From Psychroserpens luteolus (GTDB lineage: Bacteria > Bacteroidota > Bacteroidia > Flavobacteriales > Flavobacteriaceae), in NCBI RefSeq assembly GCF_021032705.1, contig NZ_JAHVXI010000002.1:186001-250000 (forward strand): a stretch of DNA of 64,000 nucleotides. Direction: 5' to 3'. The position numbers were made by a program, and so were the translations under genes. The notes under the pieces are model-generated. The model searched no databases. It saw only the letters and a list, made by a program, of their open reading frames with translations, and was not told the DNA's origin. Below are positions 53,852 through 63,517 of this stretch, one piece after another (position 1 is the first letter of the stretch; every line of letters starts with the position of its first letter).

Positions 53852-54394
53852 TTAATCCGATTTTGGACATGTCGTCCAAGGCAATCCACATTGGTCATTA
53901 TATCCTAGCCAACCCTCGATTTGCTTTTTACCAACGGTAAACTTTACTTTTGCCCATAGGTCATCAACTTCGATCACATTTACTTTTTGAAAGTTATCTA
54001 ACCTGTGAATCTTATTAGACGTTATGGATGGCAAATCGTATAAATATACATGATGTTTATCACTATAATTATCTGCATTAATTAAAAAACCAATATTCTT
54101 TACCCAATAATTCTCATAATCATAATCTATATGAGAAGAAGGCAAACGTGAAATCTTTTTAATTTTAAACCAGCCATACTCACTCTCCAAAATGGTTAAT
54201 TTATACCATGCGTATTTATCATCAATATTATAAAGTGAGTCTACAACCGTTCCATTAATACTGTCATATACTAGTATTGGTCGTTTCACCTCTTTGTCAT
54301 AATAGCATTCTACATAACTATTTGATAGTAAGTTGTTGTCGCTATGAATTAGGAAACTCAAGCAACATAATAAAGAGATGATAATCGTTTTCAT
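53852..54394 (-). CDS. Exported SH3-like domain protein
   Basis: A 180-residue secreted protein with a signal peptide (MKTIIISLLCCLSFLIHS). Two beta-rich segments follow; the C-terminal one (about 105-175) looks like a bacterial SH3 domain (VYLYDLPSITSNKIHRL, DDLWAKVKFTVGKKQIEGWLG), ending in a Cys-containing tail (DQCGLPWTTCPKSD). SH3 domains of this kind often bind peptidoglycan. It directly abuts the SPFH gene and is the last gene of that operon. Confidence 0.8.
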   Translation of the reverse strand: MKTIIISLLCCLSFLIHSDNNLLSNSYVECYYDKEVKRPILVYDSINGTVVDSLYNIDDKYAWYKLTILESEYGWFKIKKISRLPSSHIDYDYENYWVKNIGFLINADNYSDKHHVYLYDLPSITSNKIHRLDNFQKVNVIEVDDLWAKVKFTVGKKQIEGWLGYNDQCGLPWTTCPKSD

Positions 54395-55210
54395 TTATTG
54401 ATTTCCTAAAATTATAGGCATCCCAGAATCTCCAGAACCAATTACAATAACTTTGCTATTTGGTGATTCAGCTAATTTGATTGTAGCTTCAATACCTTTG
54501 TCCTGAAGAATTTTATCAGTTAACGATGCACTCAAGATTTTGTTTGCATCAGCTTTACCTTTGGCTTCAATGATTACTTTTTCAGCCTCTTTTTCAGCAG
54601 TCACCAATCTAAATTCATATTCTAAAGATTCTTGCTCTTGCTTTAATTTACGCTCAATAGCTTCTTTAATTGTTGGAGGCAAAGTTACATCTCTTACCAA
54701 CACCTCATTTAATTGAACATATTGCTTGTCAAGTATTTTCTTGGTTTCTTCATAAATTTCAACTTGAATAGCGTCACGTTTTGTTGAATACAAATCGTCT
54801 GGTGTATAACGTCCTATAACACTCCTTGCTGCACTACGAATTGCAGGCTGAATAACGCGCTGCAAATAACCTTCCCCAAGTGACTGGTGCAAATTACCTA
54901 ATTGATCATAAACAGGCTCATACCATGCAGAGGCATCAATTTGAATTTCTAATCCATTAGATGATAACACTTTCATTTTTTCAAATAATTCTTGTTGTCT
55001 AACTTCGTAAATGATTACTTTGTTCCATGGTGCAATAACATGAAAACCTTCACCTAAAGGTGGTGCATCGGTAACCACACCATTGTCAAATGTTTTGTAC
55101 AATACACCTGCTTGACCAGAGCCAATAGTGACTGCCGATTTTGCTAATAATATTATCAATACGATAACCACAAAAATAACAGGCAATGCAATTTTTGGTA
55201 ATTTTTCCAT
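54395..55210 (-). CDS. SPFH/Band 7 (prohibitin-like) membrane protein
   Basis: A 271-residue protein with one N-terminal transmembrane helix (PVIFVVIVLIILLAKSA) and a prohibitin-homology domain (AVTIGSGQAGVLYKTFDNGVV in part, PLGEGFHVIAPWNKVIIYEVRQQE). A long coiled coil follows (EAIERKLKQEQESLEYEFRL, KEAEKVIIEAKGKADANKIL). It forms membrane scaffold rings in related proteins. In operon with fabG and the VWA gene. Confidence 0.92.
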   Translation of the reverse strand: MEKLPKIALPVIFVVIVLIILLAKSAVTIGSGQAGVLYKTFDNGVVTDAPPLGEGFHVIAPWNKVIIYEVRQQELFEKMKVLSSNGLEIQIDASAWYEPVYDQLGNLHQSLGEGYLQRVIQPAIRSAARSVIGRYTPDDLYSTKRDAIQVEIYEETKKILDKQYVQLNEVLVRDVTLPPTIKEAIERKLKQEQESLEYEFRLVTAEKEAEKVIIEAKGKADANKILSASLTDKILQDKGIEATIKLAESPNSKVIVIGSGDSGMPIILGNQ

Positions 55211-55221
55211 AATTATAGTTT

Positions 55222-57255
55222 TTAAATAAGTCCGTTATATTTTCTAATAAACCACTCAGCTGCTAGACTTAATGCAATGAGTGCGAGAAGATATTTCCAA
55301 TCAATCAAAGGTACGACTTTTTTGGTGCTTTTTTGAATGGTTGCAAATCTAGAATCGTTGAGCAAGTCATTTGCTATTGCTACAGTATTATCAATAAAAT
55401 AAGATTGTGCATTACTACTACTTGCAAGACTTTGAAGCTTTGTTACATTGGCATTTAAAAACTGTTGCTCGACGTTATAATCTAATATTTTGAGCTCACC
55501 AGATTTCGAAATATTTTCATTGTTAACGCTCACTGTAAACGAATAATCTCCAGCATCTAATCCGCTTAAATCCACTTCATAATTTGTATTCTTTAGTACA
55601 AATGGAAACGATCTAGTATTATCTGTATCTTTATTTTTAAGCGTAATATTTAAATTGGCATTGTCTTCAAATTCATAATTCTTATTAAAGAATTGCGCTG
55701 TAATCTTGACATTATCATTTCCGTTATAAAATGACTCATAATTTACATTCAATCGCGTACGACGCTGACTTGTACTAAGGTATTGAACCAATTTTCCTAT
55801 AAAATTATCAAACGAATTAAATGAATTTTCATTGAGAAAAGCCTGAGCTCTCCACCTCCAAATACCCTCACCTAAAATTAGAGCCTCTCGTCTATCATTA
55901 ATTTCAAACGTAGAAATAAGCGGTTCTTCTATTTGTGTTCCGTTTATAGTTTTGTACAAAATGGTTTCAAATGGAATCGAAAATATCGTTTCACCAAACT
56001 CTGCTTTTAAAGGCGGAAATTCACCAAAATTTAAATTATCAACTATAAATGTGGCATAATTCTGATTTAGAGTAGGCTGATATTCTTCAGTTTGATTAGT
56101 GAGTTGTTGCTTATAATTTGTCTGCAGTTGATTTAAAAGCGACCAGTTGGTTTTGGTTCCAGCTACAACAATCTTGTTTAGCTTCAAGCGATCAATTTCA
56201 TTAAATAGTGCTCTAAAATTATTGGTAGGCTGATATACAATTACGAGTTGAAAGTCATTTGCTTTATTTAAAAACTCAGTCGTTGATAAAATCTCGGCAT
56301 TTCGTTGTTCGTTACTTTCAATCGCTTTTTTAAATGCACCAAGATCTGGATGCAACACATCAGAAACAATAGCCACATTTGTCTTTTGATCTATGACTTC
56401 AACAGCAAAATTCTTTACATTATTTATGGTATTCTTCTCGTTATTTAACGGTACAACTTGTGCTCTATAACTTGTGACTCCCACTCTATTTGCTGGTAGC
56501 GTCAAATTCACAATTTGTGAGGTTACCGTTTTACTAAACGTTATAGGCGTTGAAAATACTGTAGTTGCACCAGATGTAATTTTGAGCTGGGTGTTTACAG
56601 TTGAATTGCCATTATAAGTTGCTATGACTTCAACAGGAAATTTATTTTTTAAATACGCATAGCGATTCACATTTAACTGCTGAATTTTGACATCTGTATA
56701 TGTTGTTGTATCACCCAAGATAACAGGAAACACAGCTTGTTTATAACGCTTAGTAAGATAGGCATAATCGTTTCCGTAGGTTTGGTTTCCATCTGAAATA
56801 AGAAGCGTTGGTGATATGGAACTGTTATATACTTCAGTTAAACGTTCAAACACTAAAGCTAGGTTAGATTGTTTTTCATCAAATGACAACGAATCTGTTG
56901 CGTTTACTTCTTTTCCGAAGCTATAAAATTCAATATTAAAATTATCATTTAAAGCCTCATTCGCTTTTAATGAATTTATGAGTTGTAAAGTATTTTGTGA
57001 CTGTTCTAAATAGCTAACAGATTCAGAATTATCAACAGCTATAACAAGATTTGGCTTTTCGTTGTAATAACTAACCTGATCAAATTTTGGATTAATAAGT
57101 AACAAAAAAACAGAGAACAATGTTATAAATCTCAGGGCTGATAATAACCAGGAACGAGGTCCTTTGATCTTGAATTTATAAGCATACTGAAATAGCGCTA
57201 GTAATAGCGCTATAATTCCAGATATGATGATATAAGTTATTGTTTCTGTTTGCAA
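55222..57255 (-). CDS. VWA-domain-like membrane protein
   Basis: A 677-residue protein. Two N-terminal helices (IIISGIIALLLALFQYAY, LRFITLFSVFLLLINP) are followed by a periplasmic von Willebrand A-like domain with a MIDAS-type DxSxS in LVIAVDNSESVSYL (near residue 75) and LLISDGNQTYG. A long beta-rich extracytoplasmic region comes next, and a C-terminal helix (YLLALIALSLAAEWFI). It resembles Bacteroidota BatA/BatB-like and glutamine-amidotransferase-like VWA proteins; the exact role is unknown. Lies between fabG and the SPFH gene. Confidence 0.85.
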   Translation of the reverse strand: MQTETITYIIISGIIALLLALFQYAYKFKIKGPRSWLLSALRFITLFSVFLLLINPKFDQVSYYNEKPNLVIAVDNSESVSYLEQSQNTLQLINSLKANEALNDNFNIEFYSFGKEVNATDSLSFDEKQSNLALVFERLTEVYNSSISPTLLISDGNQTYGNDYAYLTKRYKQAVFPVILGDTTTYTDVKIQQLNVNRYAYLKNKFPVEVIATYNGNSTVNTQLKITSGATTVFSTPITFSKTVTSQIVNLTLPANRVGVTSYRAQVVPLNNEKNTINNVKNFAVEVIDQKTNVAIVSDVLHPDLGAFKKAIESNEQRNAEILSTTEFLNKANDFQLVIVYQPTNNFRALFNEIDRLKLNKIVVAGTKTNWSLLNQLQTNYKQQLTNQTEEYQPTLNQNYATFIVDNLNFGEFPPLKAEFGETIFSIPFETILYKTINGTQIEEPLISTFEINDRREALILGEGIWRWRAQAFLNENSFNSFDNFIGKLVQYLSTSQRRTRLNVNYESFYNGNDNVKITAQFFNKNYEFEDNANLNITLKNKDTDNTRSFPFVLKNTNYEVDLSGLDAGDYSFTVSVNNENISKSGELKILDYNVEQQFLNANVTKLQSLASSSNAQSYFIDNTVAIANDLLNDSRFATIQKSTKKVVPLIDWKYLLALIALSLAAEWFIRKYNGLI

Positions 57256-57271
57256 GTATTACACATCTATA

Positions 57272-58018
57272 TTAAGTAAGCATTCCACCATCAACATTTA
57301 AGGTTTGTCCAGTAACATAAGCACTCATATCACTTGCTAAAAACACACAAGCATTAGCTATATCTTCTGGACTACCACCACGTTTTAGAGGTATGGCAGC
57401 TCTCCAACCTTTTACTGTTTCTTCATCTAATTTTGCAGTCATTTCGGTTTCAATAAAACCTGGAGCGATGACATTACTTCTAATATTTCTAGAACCTAGC
57501 TCTAAAGCGACAGATTTTGAAAACCCAATGATACCAGCTTTAGAGGCTGCATAATTGGTTTGTCCTGCATTACCTTTAACGCCTACAACAGAGCTCATAT
57601 TTATAATAGATCCTTTACGTTGTTTTAGCATAGTGCGCTGAACTGCTTTGGTCATATTAAAGACTGACTTCAAATTCACTTCAATCACTTTATCAAAATC
57701 GTCCTCGCCCATTCTCATGAGTAAGTTATCTTTTGTGATTCCAGCATTGTTGACTAAAATGTCTATACTTCCAAATTCGGCTAGTACATCTTCGGCTAGT
57801 TTTTGAGCGTCATCAAAATTAGCTGCATTACTTTGGTACCCTTTAGCCTTAATGCCTTGGGTGTTTAGTTCTTTTTCTAAAGCGTTTGCTGCTTCAACCG
57901 AAGAACTGTATGTAAATGCCACATTGGCTCCATGTTGTGCAAAAACTTCTGCAATCCCTTTACCAATCCCTCGACTAGCGCCAGTAATAATTGCTGTTTT
58001 TCCTTCGAGTAACTTCAT
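57272..58018 (-). CDS. fabG: 3-oxoacyl-[acyl-carrier-protein] reductase
   Basis: A 248-residue SDR of the FabG type, acting in type II fatty acid synthesis. Motifs: TGASRGIGKGIAE, NNAGITKDNLLMRM, the catalytic Ser in INMSSVVGVKGNAGQ, YAASK with the Tyr-Lys pair, RSNVIAPGFIETEMT and the C-terminal GQTLNVDGGM. These extended motifs are more specific to FabG than those of the SDR at 30261. First gene of the fabG-VWA-SPFH-SH3 operon. Confidence 0.94.
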   Translation of the reverse strand: MKLLEGKTAIITGASRGIGKGIAEVFAQHGANVAFTYSSSVEAANALEKELNTQGIKAKGYQSNAANFDDAQKLAEDVLAEFGSIDILVNNAGITKDNLLMRMGEDDFDKVIEVNLKSVFNMTKAVQRTMLKQRKGSIINMSSVVGVKGNAGQTNYAASKAGIIGFSKSVALELGSRNIRSNVIAPGFIETEMTAKLDEETVKGWRAAIPLKRGGSPEDIANACVFLASDMSAYVTGQTLNVDGGMLT

Positions 58019-58043
58019 ATTTAAATTTTTAATAGTTGGTAGT

Positions 58044-58051
58044 CAAATATA
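58044..58051 (-). promoter_or_regulatory. Candidate -7 box of the fabG operon
   Basis: The minus strand reads TATATTTG, a full match to TANNTTTG, 26 bp before the fabG ATG. The nearest upstream TTG gives a spacer of 14, shorter than usual. Confidence 0.45.
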
Positions 58052-58072
58052 GCAATTACAAGTTGCAAGAAA

Positions 58073-58105
58073 TAAAAAAACCTCACAAAATCTTGTGAGG
58101 TTTTT
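58073..58105 (-). terminator. Intrinsic terminator of the M16 peptidase gene
   Basis: Stem AAAAACCTCACAA (58076-58088) with TTGTGAGGTTTTT (58093-58105), then a T-run on the minus strand, 21 bp past the peptidase stop. Confidence 0.88.
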
Positions 58106-58125
58106 AACAATATTTGAGGTAGTAA

Positions 58126-61095
58126 TTACATCTTTAATTCTTCAGGTTGTTCATAATTAAATAGATAATCAATATCCATCTCATGGAGCTTGCCTAATTT
58201 ACTTAATGCCTTGAAATCTATGTCTTTTTTATTACCGATTACCATAACGTTATAATGCTCTCCTTTAATATTTTTATTAAAGAAATCACGAAGATCTGCC
58301 ATAGTCATATTTTTAATAGTGTTATAGATTTCTTCACGATTATCATTATCGATTCCTAATTTTTTGAGACGCTCATAACTCCAAAATACATTAGATTTCG
58401 TAATACGTTGTGCCGCTAGTTTTTTAAGTGTAGACTCTTTTGCCGCATTAAACTGTTTTTCGGCTTCTGGCATATTGGTCATTAATTCCATCATAGCATC
58501 AACTGCTTGTGGCATTTTATTAGCTTGCGTTCCAATATATGCCATGATATAATTAGAATCATCTTTTTTGTTGGCATTACTATAACCAGAAAATGCTGAA
58601 TACGCTAATGATTTCGATTCTCTAATTTCTTGAAAAACAATAGAAGACAACCCACTTCCAAAGTACGTATTAAACAAGGTTGAGGCAGCCATGTTTTCAG
58701 CTTTAAAAGGATCTCCTTTCGCTAAAAACAACATTTCTGATTGCACCATATCAAAATCGACGAAGTATACATTTCCGCCAGTTTCCTTTTCTAAATACGC
58801 CATAGCTTCTGGATACTGATTTAGTTCATCAGCTACTTTATGATTTTCATTTAATGCTACAACTGCAGCTTCAACATCTTTCCCATAATAAAATACTCGT
58901 TGTTCATAGTTTTTCATTCCTTTGACGATCTCAACTAATTCTGCTGGGTCCATGTTTTGAAGTTCGCTAACTTGAAAAATATTTCTTAAACGAGAATTTT
59001 CTCCGTATTTACCATAATTCATTAAACCATTCCATAGAATACTGCCTTTTTGTGTTTTGTTATCTTTTCTTCCTTTAGCGATTGATTCTACATATTTATC
59101 ATAAGCCTCTTGATCTGGAACCGCATTATTCCATAGATGTTCTAACAACTCAAGTCCTTTAGGTAAATTTTCCTTAATTCCACTTAAACCTACATAAGTG
59201 GTTTCTGCTCCAGCACTCACATAATAATTAACGCCTAACTTATAGAATTCTTTTTTTAATTCTTCAGCAGAATATTTATCAGTACCTAAGTATTCCATAT
59301 AGCCAGCTGCAAGACCTAATTTCTTATCATTATCACTTCCCATATCAAAAATGATATTCATATTAAATAGATCATTTTGTTCATTTATAATATAAGAGAC
59401 TTGAATACCATTATCTGTTTTGGTTTCTTTTATAGCTTCTTTATAATCAATAAACTTAGGTTGTAATGGCTTAGATTCTATTTCATTAAAACTTGTTAAG
59501 TAATTAGAACTTTTATCTCTATTAAGATTAACAGGAGTTATTCCAGGATTTTCAACTTTAACTATTGATTTATCTTCACCTTGTCTTTTATACGTAACTA
59601 CATAGTTGTCTTTATAAAATGAATTTGCAAAATCAACTAACTCTTGTTTAGTTATTCCTCTTAAATCTTCTAAAAACTGTACTCTGCTTTTCCAATCTTG
59701 ATTCTTAATAAATGCATCCACATACATATTTGCCAGTCCAGAATTGTTTTCATAAGTCTGTGTTTGACTAAGCTTTAGATCATTAATTACGGCATCCATC
59801 ATCCATTCATCAAACTCACCATTTTTCAATTTTTCAATTTGAGCTAATAATAACAATTTGACTTCATCTAAAGTTTGACCTTCCTTTGGTGTACCTGTAA
59901 ATGTATGGTATCCATATTCTTTTAAGAATGTTGTTGTACAACCTGCATTTTGAACCAATTGTTGTTGGTTTAGATTTAAATCAATTAATCCAGCAGTACC
60001 ATTTGCTAGTATCATATCAGCCATTGTAACAAATTTCTCTTCTTTAGTACCTATAGCATCTGTTCTAAATGCCAAAGAAATATTTTCAGCAGTTGGTCCA
60101 AATACCTCTTTAATTACAGGAGACGTAATAGGGTCTTCTTTTGGAAGTTTTGGGTGAGATAATTCTTTTCGTTCAAACTTCCCAAAGGCATCATTTACTT
60201 CTTTAATTGTTTCATCAAAATCTATATCACCAACTAAAACCATTGCCATATTATTTGGCACATAATATTTATCAAAATAATTATGAATATCTACCATAGA
60301 TGGGTTTTTTAAATGCTCTCCTGTTCCAATAGTAGTTTGTTGTCCATAAGGATGATTTGGAAATAAGCCATCTAACATTGCTGCATAGCGTTTTCTAAAA
60401 TCGTTATCTTGACCTCTATTAAACTCTTCAAATACAGCTTCTAATTCTGTATGGAATAATCGTAAAACTAATTGGCTAAAACGTTCGCTTTCAACCTTTA
60501 ACCATTTATTTAATTCGTTTGCTGGTATCTTATTCACATAGACCGTTTGCTCAAACCATGTATAAGCATTTGTTCCAGTAGCACCAAGAGAAGATAACAT
60601 CTTATCATATTCGTTTGCAATACTAAAGTTAGAAGCCTCTAAAGACACTTCATCTATTTTTTTATAAATCTCTTTTTTCTTTTCTGGATCAGTTTCTGCC
60701 CTATGCTGCTCATATAGATCTGAAATTTGATCTAAATATCCTTTTTCTTTATCCCAATCGGCAGTACCAATTTCGTCAGTACCCTTAAAAACCATATGCT
60801 CTAAATAATGTGCTAACCCTGTAGATTCTTTTGGGTCATAATTAGAACCTGCTCTAACAGCAATATAAGTTTGGATTTTAGGCTCATCAATATTTTTACT
60901 TAAGTAGACTTTTAAGCCATTGTCTAATGTATATAGACGCAGACCTGTTGGGTCATTTATTACAGACTCATAAGAAAGCCCATTGGTATCTGTTTTAGAT
61001 TCGACTGCGTAGGCCAAGTCTGTTTTGCTTTCAGTTTTGCAATTGTAAGCTAATGCAATTACAAAAAGCATTATGCATAGTTTGATCTTTTTCAT
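58126..61095 (-). CDS. M16 family zinc metallopeptidase, lipoprotein
   Basis: A 989-residue, two-module pitrilysin-type peptidase. Lipobox-like signal MKKIKLCIMLFVIALAYNC. The inverted zinc motif HxxEH is in STGLAHYLEHMVFKGT (about residues 93-108), with the distal Glu expected in ELEAVFEEFNRGQ. A second, inactive-type M16 module fills the C-terminal half (LAKGDPFKAENMAA, SGLSSIVFQEIRESKSLAYS). It degrades peptides at the periplasmic face. It follows sucD but behind a terminator. Confidence 0.92.
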   Translation of the reverse strand: MKKIKLCIMLFVIALAYNCKTESKTDLAYAVESKTDTNGLSYESVINDPTGLRLYTLDNGLKVYLSKNIDEPKIQTYIAVRAGSNYDPKESTGLAHYLEHMVFKGTDEIGTADWDKEKGYLDQISDLYEQHRAETDPEKKKEIYKKIDEVSLEASNFSIANEYDKMLSSLGATGTNAYTWFEQTVYVNKIPANELNKWLKVESERFSQLVLRLFHTELEAVFEEFNRGQDNDFRKRYAAMLDGLFPNHPYGQQTTIGTGEHLKNPSMVDIHNYFDKYYVPNNMAMVLVGDIDFDETIKEVNDAFGKFERKELSHPKLPKEDPITSPVIKEVFGPTAENISLAFRTDAIGTKEEKFVTMADMILANGTAGLIDLNLNQQQLVQNAGCTTTFLKEYGYHTFTGTPKEGQTLDEVKLLLLAQIEKLKNGEFDEWMMDAVINDLKLSQTQTYENNSGLANMYVDAFIKNQDWKSRVQFLEDLRGITKQELVDFANSFYKDNYVVTYKRQGEDKSIVKVENPGITPVNLNRDKSSNYLTSFNEIESKPLQPKFIDYKEAIKETKTDNGIQVSYIINEQNDLFNMNIIFDMGSDNDKKLGLAAGYMEYLGTDKYSAEELKKEFYKLGVNYYVSAGAETTYVGLSGIKENLPKGLELLEHLWNNAVPDQEAYDKYVESIAKGRKDNKTQKGSILWNGLMNYGKYGENSRLRNIFQVSELQNMDPAELVEIVKGMKNYEQRVFYYGKDVEAAVVALNENHKVADELNQYPEAMAYLEKETGGNVYFVDFDMVQSEMLFLAKGDPFKAENMAASTLFNTYFGSGLSSIVFQEIRESKSLAYSAFSGYSNANKKDDSNYIMAYIGTQANKMPQAVDAMMELMTNMPEAEKQFNAAKESTLKKLAAQRITKSNVFWSYERLKKLGIDNDNREEIYNTIKNMTMADLRDFFNKNIKGEHYNVMVIGNKKDIDFKALSKLGKLHEMDIDYLFNYEQPEELKM

Positions 61096-61113
61096 TTTTA
61101 TATAGATTAGTTT

Positions 61114-61151
61114 AAAAAAAAATTCCGTTGACTAAGTTAAAGTCAACGGAA
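61114..61151 (-). terminator. Intrinsic terminator of sucD
   Basis: Stem TTCCGTTGACT (61123-61133) with AGTCAACGGAA (61141-61151), then a long T-run on the minus strand. It lies between sucD and the M16 gene. Confidence 0.88.
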
Positions 61152-61196
61152 TAATAACGATTGTGTTTTATATTTATTTTAACAAGTTACGGACTA

Positions 61197-62069
61197 TTAT
61201 CCAATAACTTCTGCTACTTTTTTACCAATTTCGGCAGGAGAGTCTACGACGTGAATACCACAATCTCTCATGATTGCTTTTTTTGCTTGAGCTGTATCAT
61301 CACTTCCACCAACAATAGCACCTGCATGTCCCATTGTTCGTCCAGCTGGAGCAGTTTCACCAGCAATAAATCCAACAACTGGTTTTTTACTTCCGCTGTT
61401 TTGATACCATTTAGCAGCATCTGCTTCTAACTGACCACCAATTTCTCCAATCATTACGACACATTCAGTTTCTGGATCGTTAATTAATAATTCTACAGCT
61501 TCTTTGGTTGTTGTTCCAATAATTGGATCTCCACCAATACCAATAGCTGTTGTTATACCCAAACCTTGTTTCACTACTTGATCTGCAGCTTCATATGTTA
61601 AGGTACCAGATTTTGAGACGATGCCGACTTTTCCTTTTTTGAAAACAAACCCTGGCATGATACCAACTTTTGCTTCATCTGGAGTAATTACACCAGGACA
61701 ATTAGGACCAACCAATCTGCAATCTCTATCTTTAATATAATCAGAGGCTTTAATCATATCGGCTACAGGAATACCTTCAGTAATTGTAATGATTACTTTA
61801 ATTCCAGCATCTGCAGCTTCCATAATTGCATCGGCAGCAAAAGCAGGCGGTACAAAAATAATAGTAGTATCTGCTCCTACTTTTGTAACAGCTTCTTCAA
61901 CAGTATTAAATACAGGTTTGTCTAAATGGGTTTGACCACCTTTTCCTGGAGTAACACCTCCAACAACATTTGTTCCGTATTCAATCATTTGACCAGCATG
62001 AAACGTTCCTTCACTACCAGTAAAACCTTGTACGATTATTTTTGAATCTTTATTAACTAAAACGCTCAT
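61197..62069 (-). CDS. sucD: Succinyl-CoA synthetase alpha subunit
   Basis: A 290-residue subunit of the TCA-cycle ligase. CoA-binding [40 protein letters not shown], and the phospho-His in [13 protein letters not shown] (near residue 245). Full length. The beta subunit (sucC) is not in the window. It is 104 bp after the NTF2-like gene, with a possible -7 box TATTTTTG at 62138-62145 (minus). Confidence 0.96.
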   Translation of the reverse strand: MSVLVNKDSKIIVQGFTGSEGTFHAGQMIEYGTNVVGGVTPGKGGQTHLDKPVFNTVEEAVTKVGADTTIIFVPPAFAADAIMEAADAGIKVIITITEGIPVADMIKASDYIKDRDCRLVGPNCPGVITPDEAKVGIMPGFVFKKGKVGIVSKSGTLTYEAADQVVKQGLGITTAIGIGGDPIIGTTTKEAVELLINDPETECVVMIGEIGGQLEADAAKWYQNSGSKKPVVGFIAGETAPAGRTMGHAGAIVGGSDDTAQAKKAIMRDCGIHVVDSPAEIGKKVAEVIG

Positions 62070-62173
62070 TTGTGTTTGTTTTATATGATTTGTGTTTGTT
62101 ATTTCTTAATGAATTTTAAAAAGAAAAATTCGCAGTGCAAAAATAAGTTTTTGCTTATGATTATTAAACCTTT

Positions 62174-62578
62174 TTAAACTTTTATTTCAGCATATGAATT
62201 TAAGCTTTCAGAACTATCATCTGCTAACTGACTTATCTCATACCCTTTATAAAGTTTACCATCTTTTACTTCCCATATAGAAATAAAATGTGCTAGAGCA
62301 TCTTCTTTTTCTGGTCTTTCAATTGATGTGACATAAATAGTATATCGAGCAGTAATCATATTTTGATCTTCAAGCAGATGACTCACTCTATAATTGAATG
62401 ATAAAAACGCTTTTCTTAAACCGTCTAACATGTTTTTAATTCCGTCGTAATCCAATGATGTAAATCCGTTACTACTATTCCAAAGTAATTTGCAGTCTTT
62501 ATGAACTAAATCTATAGCATTTTCAGCTTTAGCTAAATCTAAATCGTAAAATGATTTGACGATTTCTTTTGCAGTCAT
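62174..62578 (-). CDS. NTF2/SnoaL-like protein
   Basis: A 134-residue cone-shaped NTF2-like fold. Opening helices (AKEIVKSFYDLDLAKAENAI), then strands with HKDCKLLWNSSNGF, LLEDQNMITARYTIYV and the closing FISIWEVKDGKLYKGYEIS. Such proteins act as small isomerases or binding proteins; the substrate is unknown. Its ATG directly abuts the stop of the lpxD-like gene, so the two are co-translated. Confidence 0.85.
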   Translation of the reverse strand: MTAKEIVKSFYDLDLAKAENAIDLVHKDCKLLWNSSNGFTSLDYDGIKNMLDGLRKAFLSFNYRVSHLLEDQNMITARYTIYVTSIERPEKEDALAHFISIWEVKDGKLYKGYEISQLADDSSESLNSYAEIKV

Positions 62579-63514
62579 TTATATGTTTTTTAGTTTTTCT
62601 AAAATTTCTGGAATCTTTCTGATGGCAGCAATTTCCTTATACTTACTTCTAAAGTCATCGGCAGGTACACCAAAATAACTTTTATGTCCTTCTAATGATT
62701 TACTGACACCTGCTTTTGCTGAGATAACTGCCTTTGTTCCTATGGTAATTCCACTGGTAATACCAACTTGTCCCCAAATAGTCACTTCATCTTCAATGAT
62801 CACACAACCAGCGATACCAACTTGAGATGCAATAAGACATTTTTTACCAATAACAGTATCATGCCCAACCTGAATTTGATTATCCAATTTTGAACCTTCA
62901 CCTATGGTTGTATCTGCAGTTACACCTTTATCTATTGTACACAATGCACCTATATCGACATTATCTTCAACAACAACTCTACCACCAGAACGCAACTGAT
63001 CAAAGCCTTCAGGACGATTTTTATAATAGAATGCACTTGCGCCAAGTACAGCTCCAGCATGAATTGTGACATTATTTCCTATGACTGTATCATCGTAGAT
63101 ACTCACATTAGAATGAATGGTACAGTTATTACCAATAGTTACATTATGACCAATAAAGCAATTGGGTTGAATCACTGTATTCTCTCCAATTTTAGCTGTT
63201 TCAGAAATTAAAACATGAGCCGATTTGAATGGTTTGAAATGTGATGTCAAGGCATTAAAATCTCTAAACGGGTCGTCACTAATGAGCAGTGCTTTACCTT
63301 CAGGACATTCTACCTTTTTATTAATTAGAACAACTGTCGCTGCAGACTCTAGTGCTTTGTCGTAATATTTTGGATGATCTACAAAAACAATATCACCAGG
63401 TTCAACCACATGTATTTCGTTCATTCCCAAAACTGGAAAATCATCTGCGCCAACATATTCTGAATTGATAAGATTGGCAATCTCTTTAAGTGTATACGGT
63501 TTAGGAAATTTCAT
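62579..63514 (-). CDS. lpxD: LpxD-like UDP-3-O-acylglucosamine N-acyltransferase
   Basis: A 311-residue left-handed beta-helix acyltransferase of lipid A synthesis. N-terminal uridine-binding domain (1-100) and hexapeptide repeats (about 105-270; IGENTVIQPNCFIGHNVTIG, NQIQVGHDTVIG). The catalytic His region is near IQVGHDTVIG. It is shorter than canonical LpxD (about 340), and Bacteroidota often carry a second, shorter member next to efp, so it may be that paralogue. It lies 3 bp after efp. Confidence 0.82.
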   Translation of the reverse strand: MKFPKPYTLKEIANLINSEYVGADDFPVLGMNEIHVVEPGDIVFVDHPKYYDKALESAATVVLINKKVECPEGKALLISDDPFRDFNALTSHFKPFKSAHVLISETAKIGENTVIQPNCFIGHNVTIGNNCTIHSNVSIYDDTVIGNNVTIHAGAVLGASAFYYKNRPEGFDQLRSGGRVVVEDNVDIGALCTIDKGVTADTTIGEGSKLDNQIQVGHDTVIGKKCLIASQVGIAGCVIIEDEVTIWGQVGITSGITIGTKAVISAKAGVSKSLEGHKSYFGVPADDFRSKYKEIAAIRKIPEILEKLKNI

Positions 63515-63517
63515 TCG

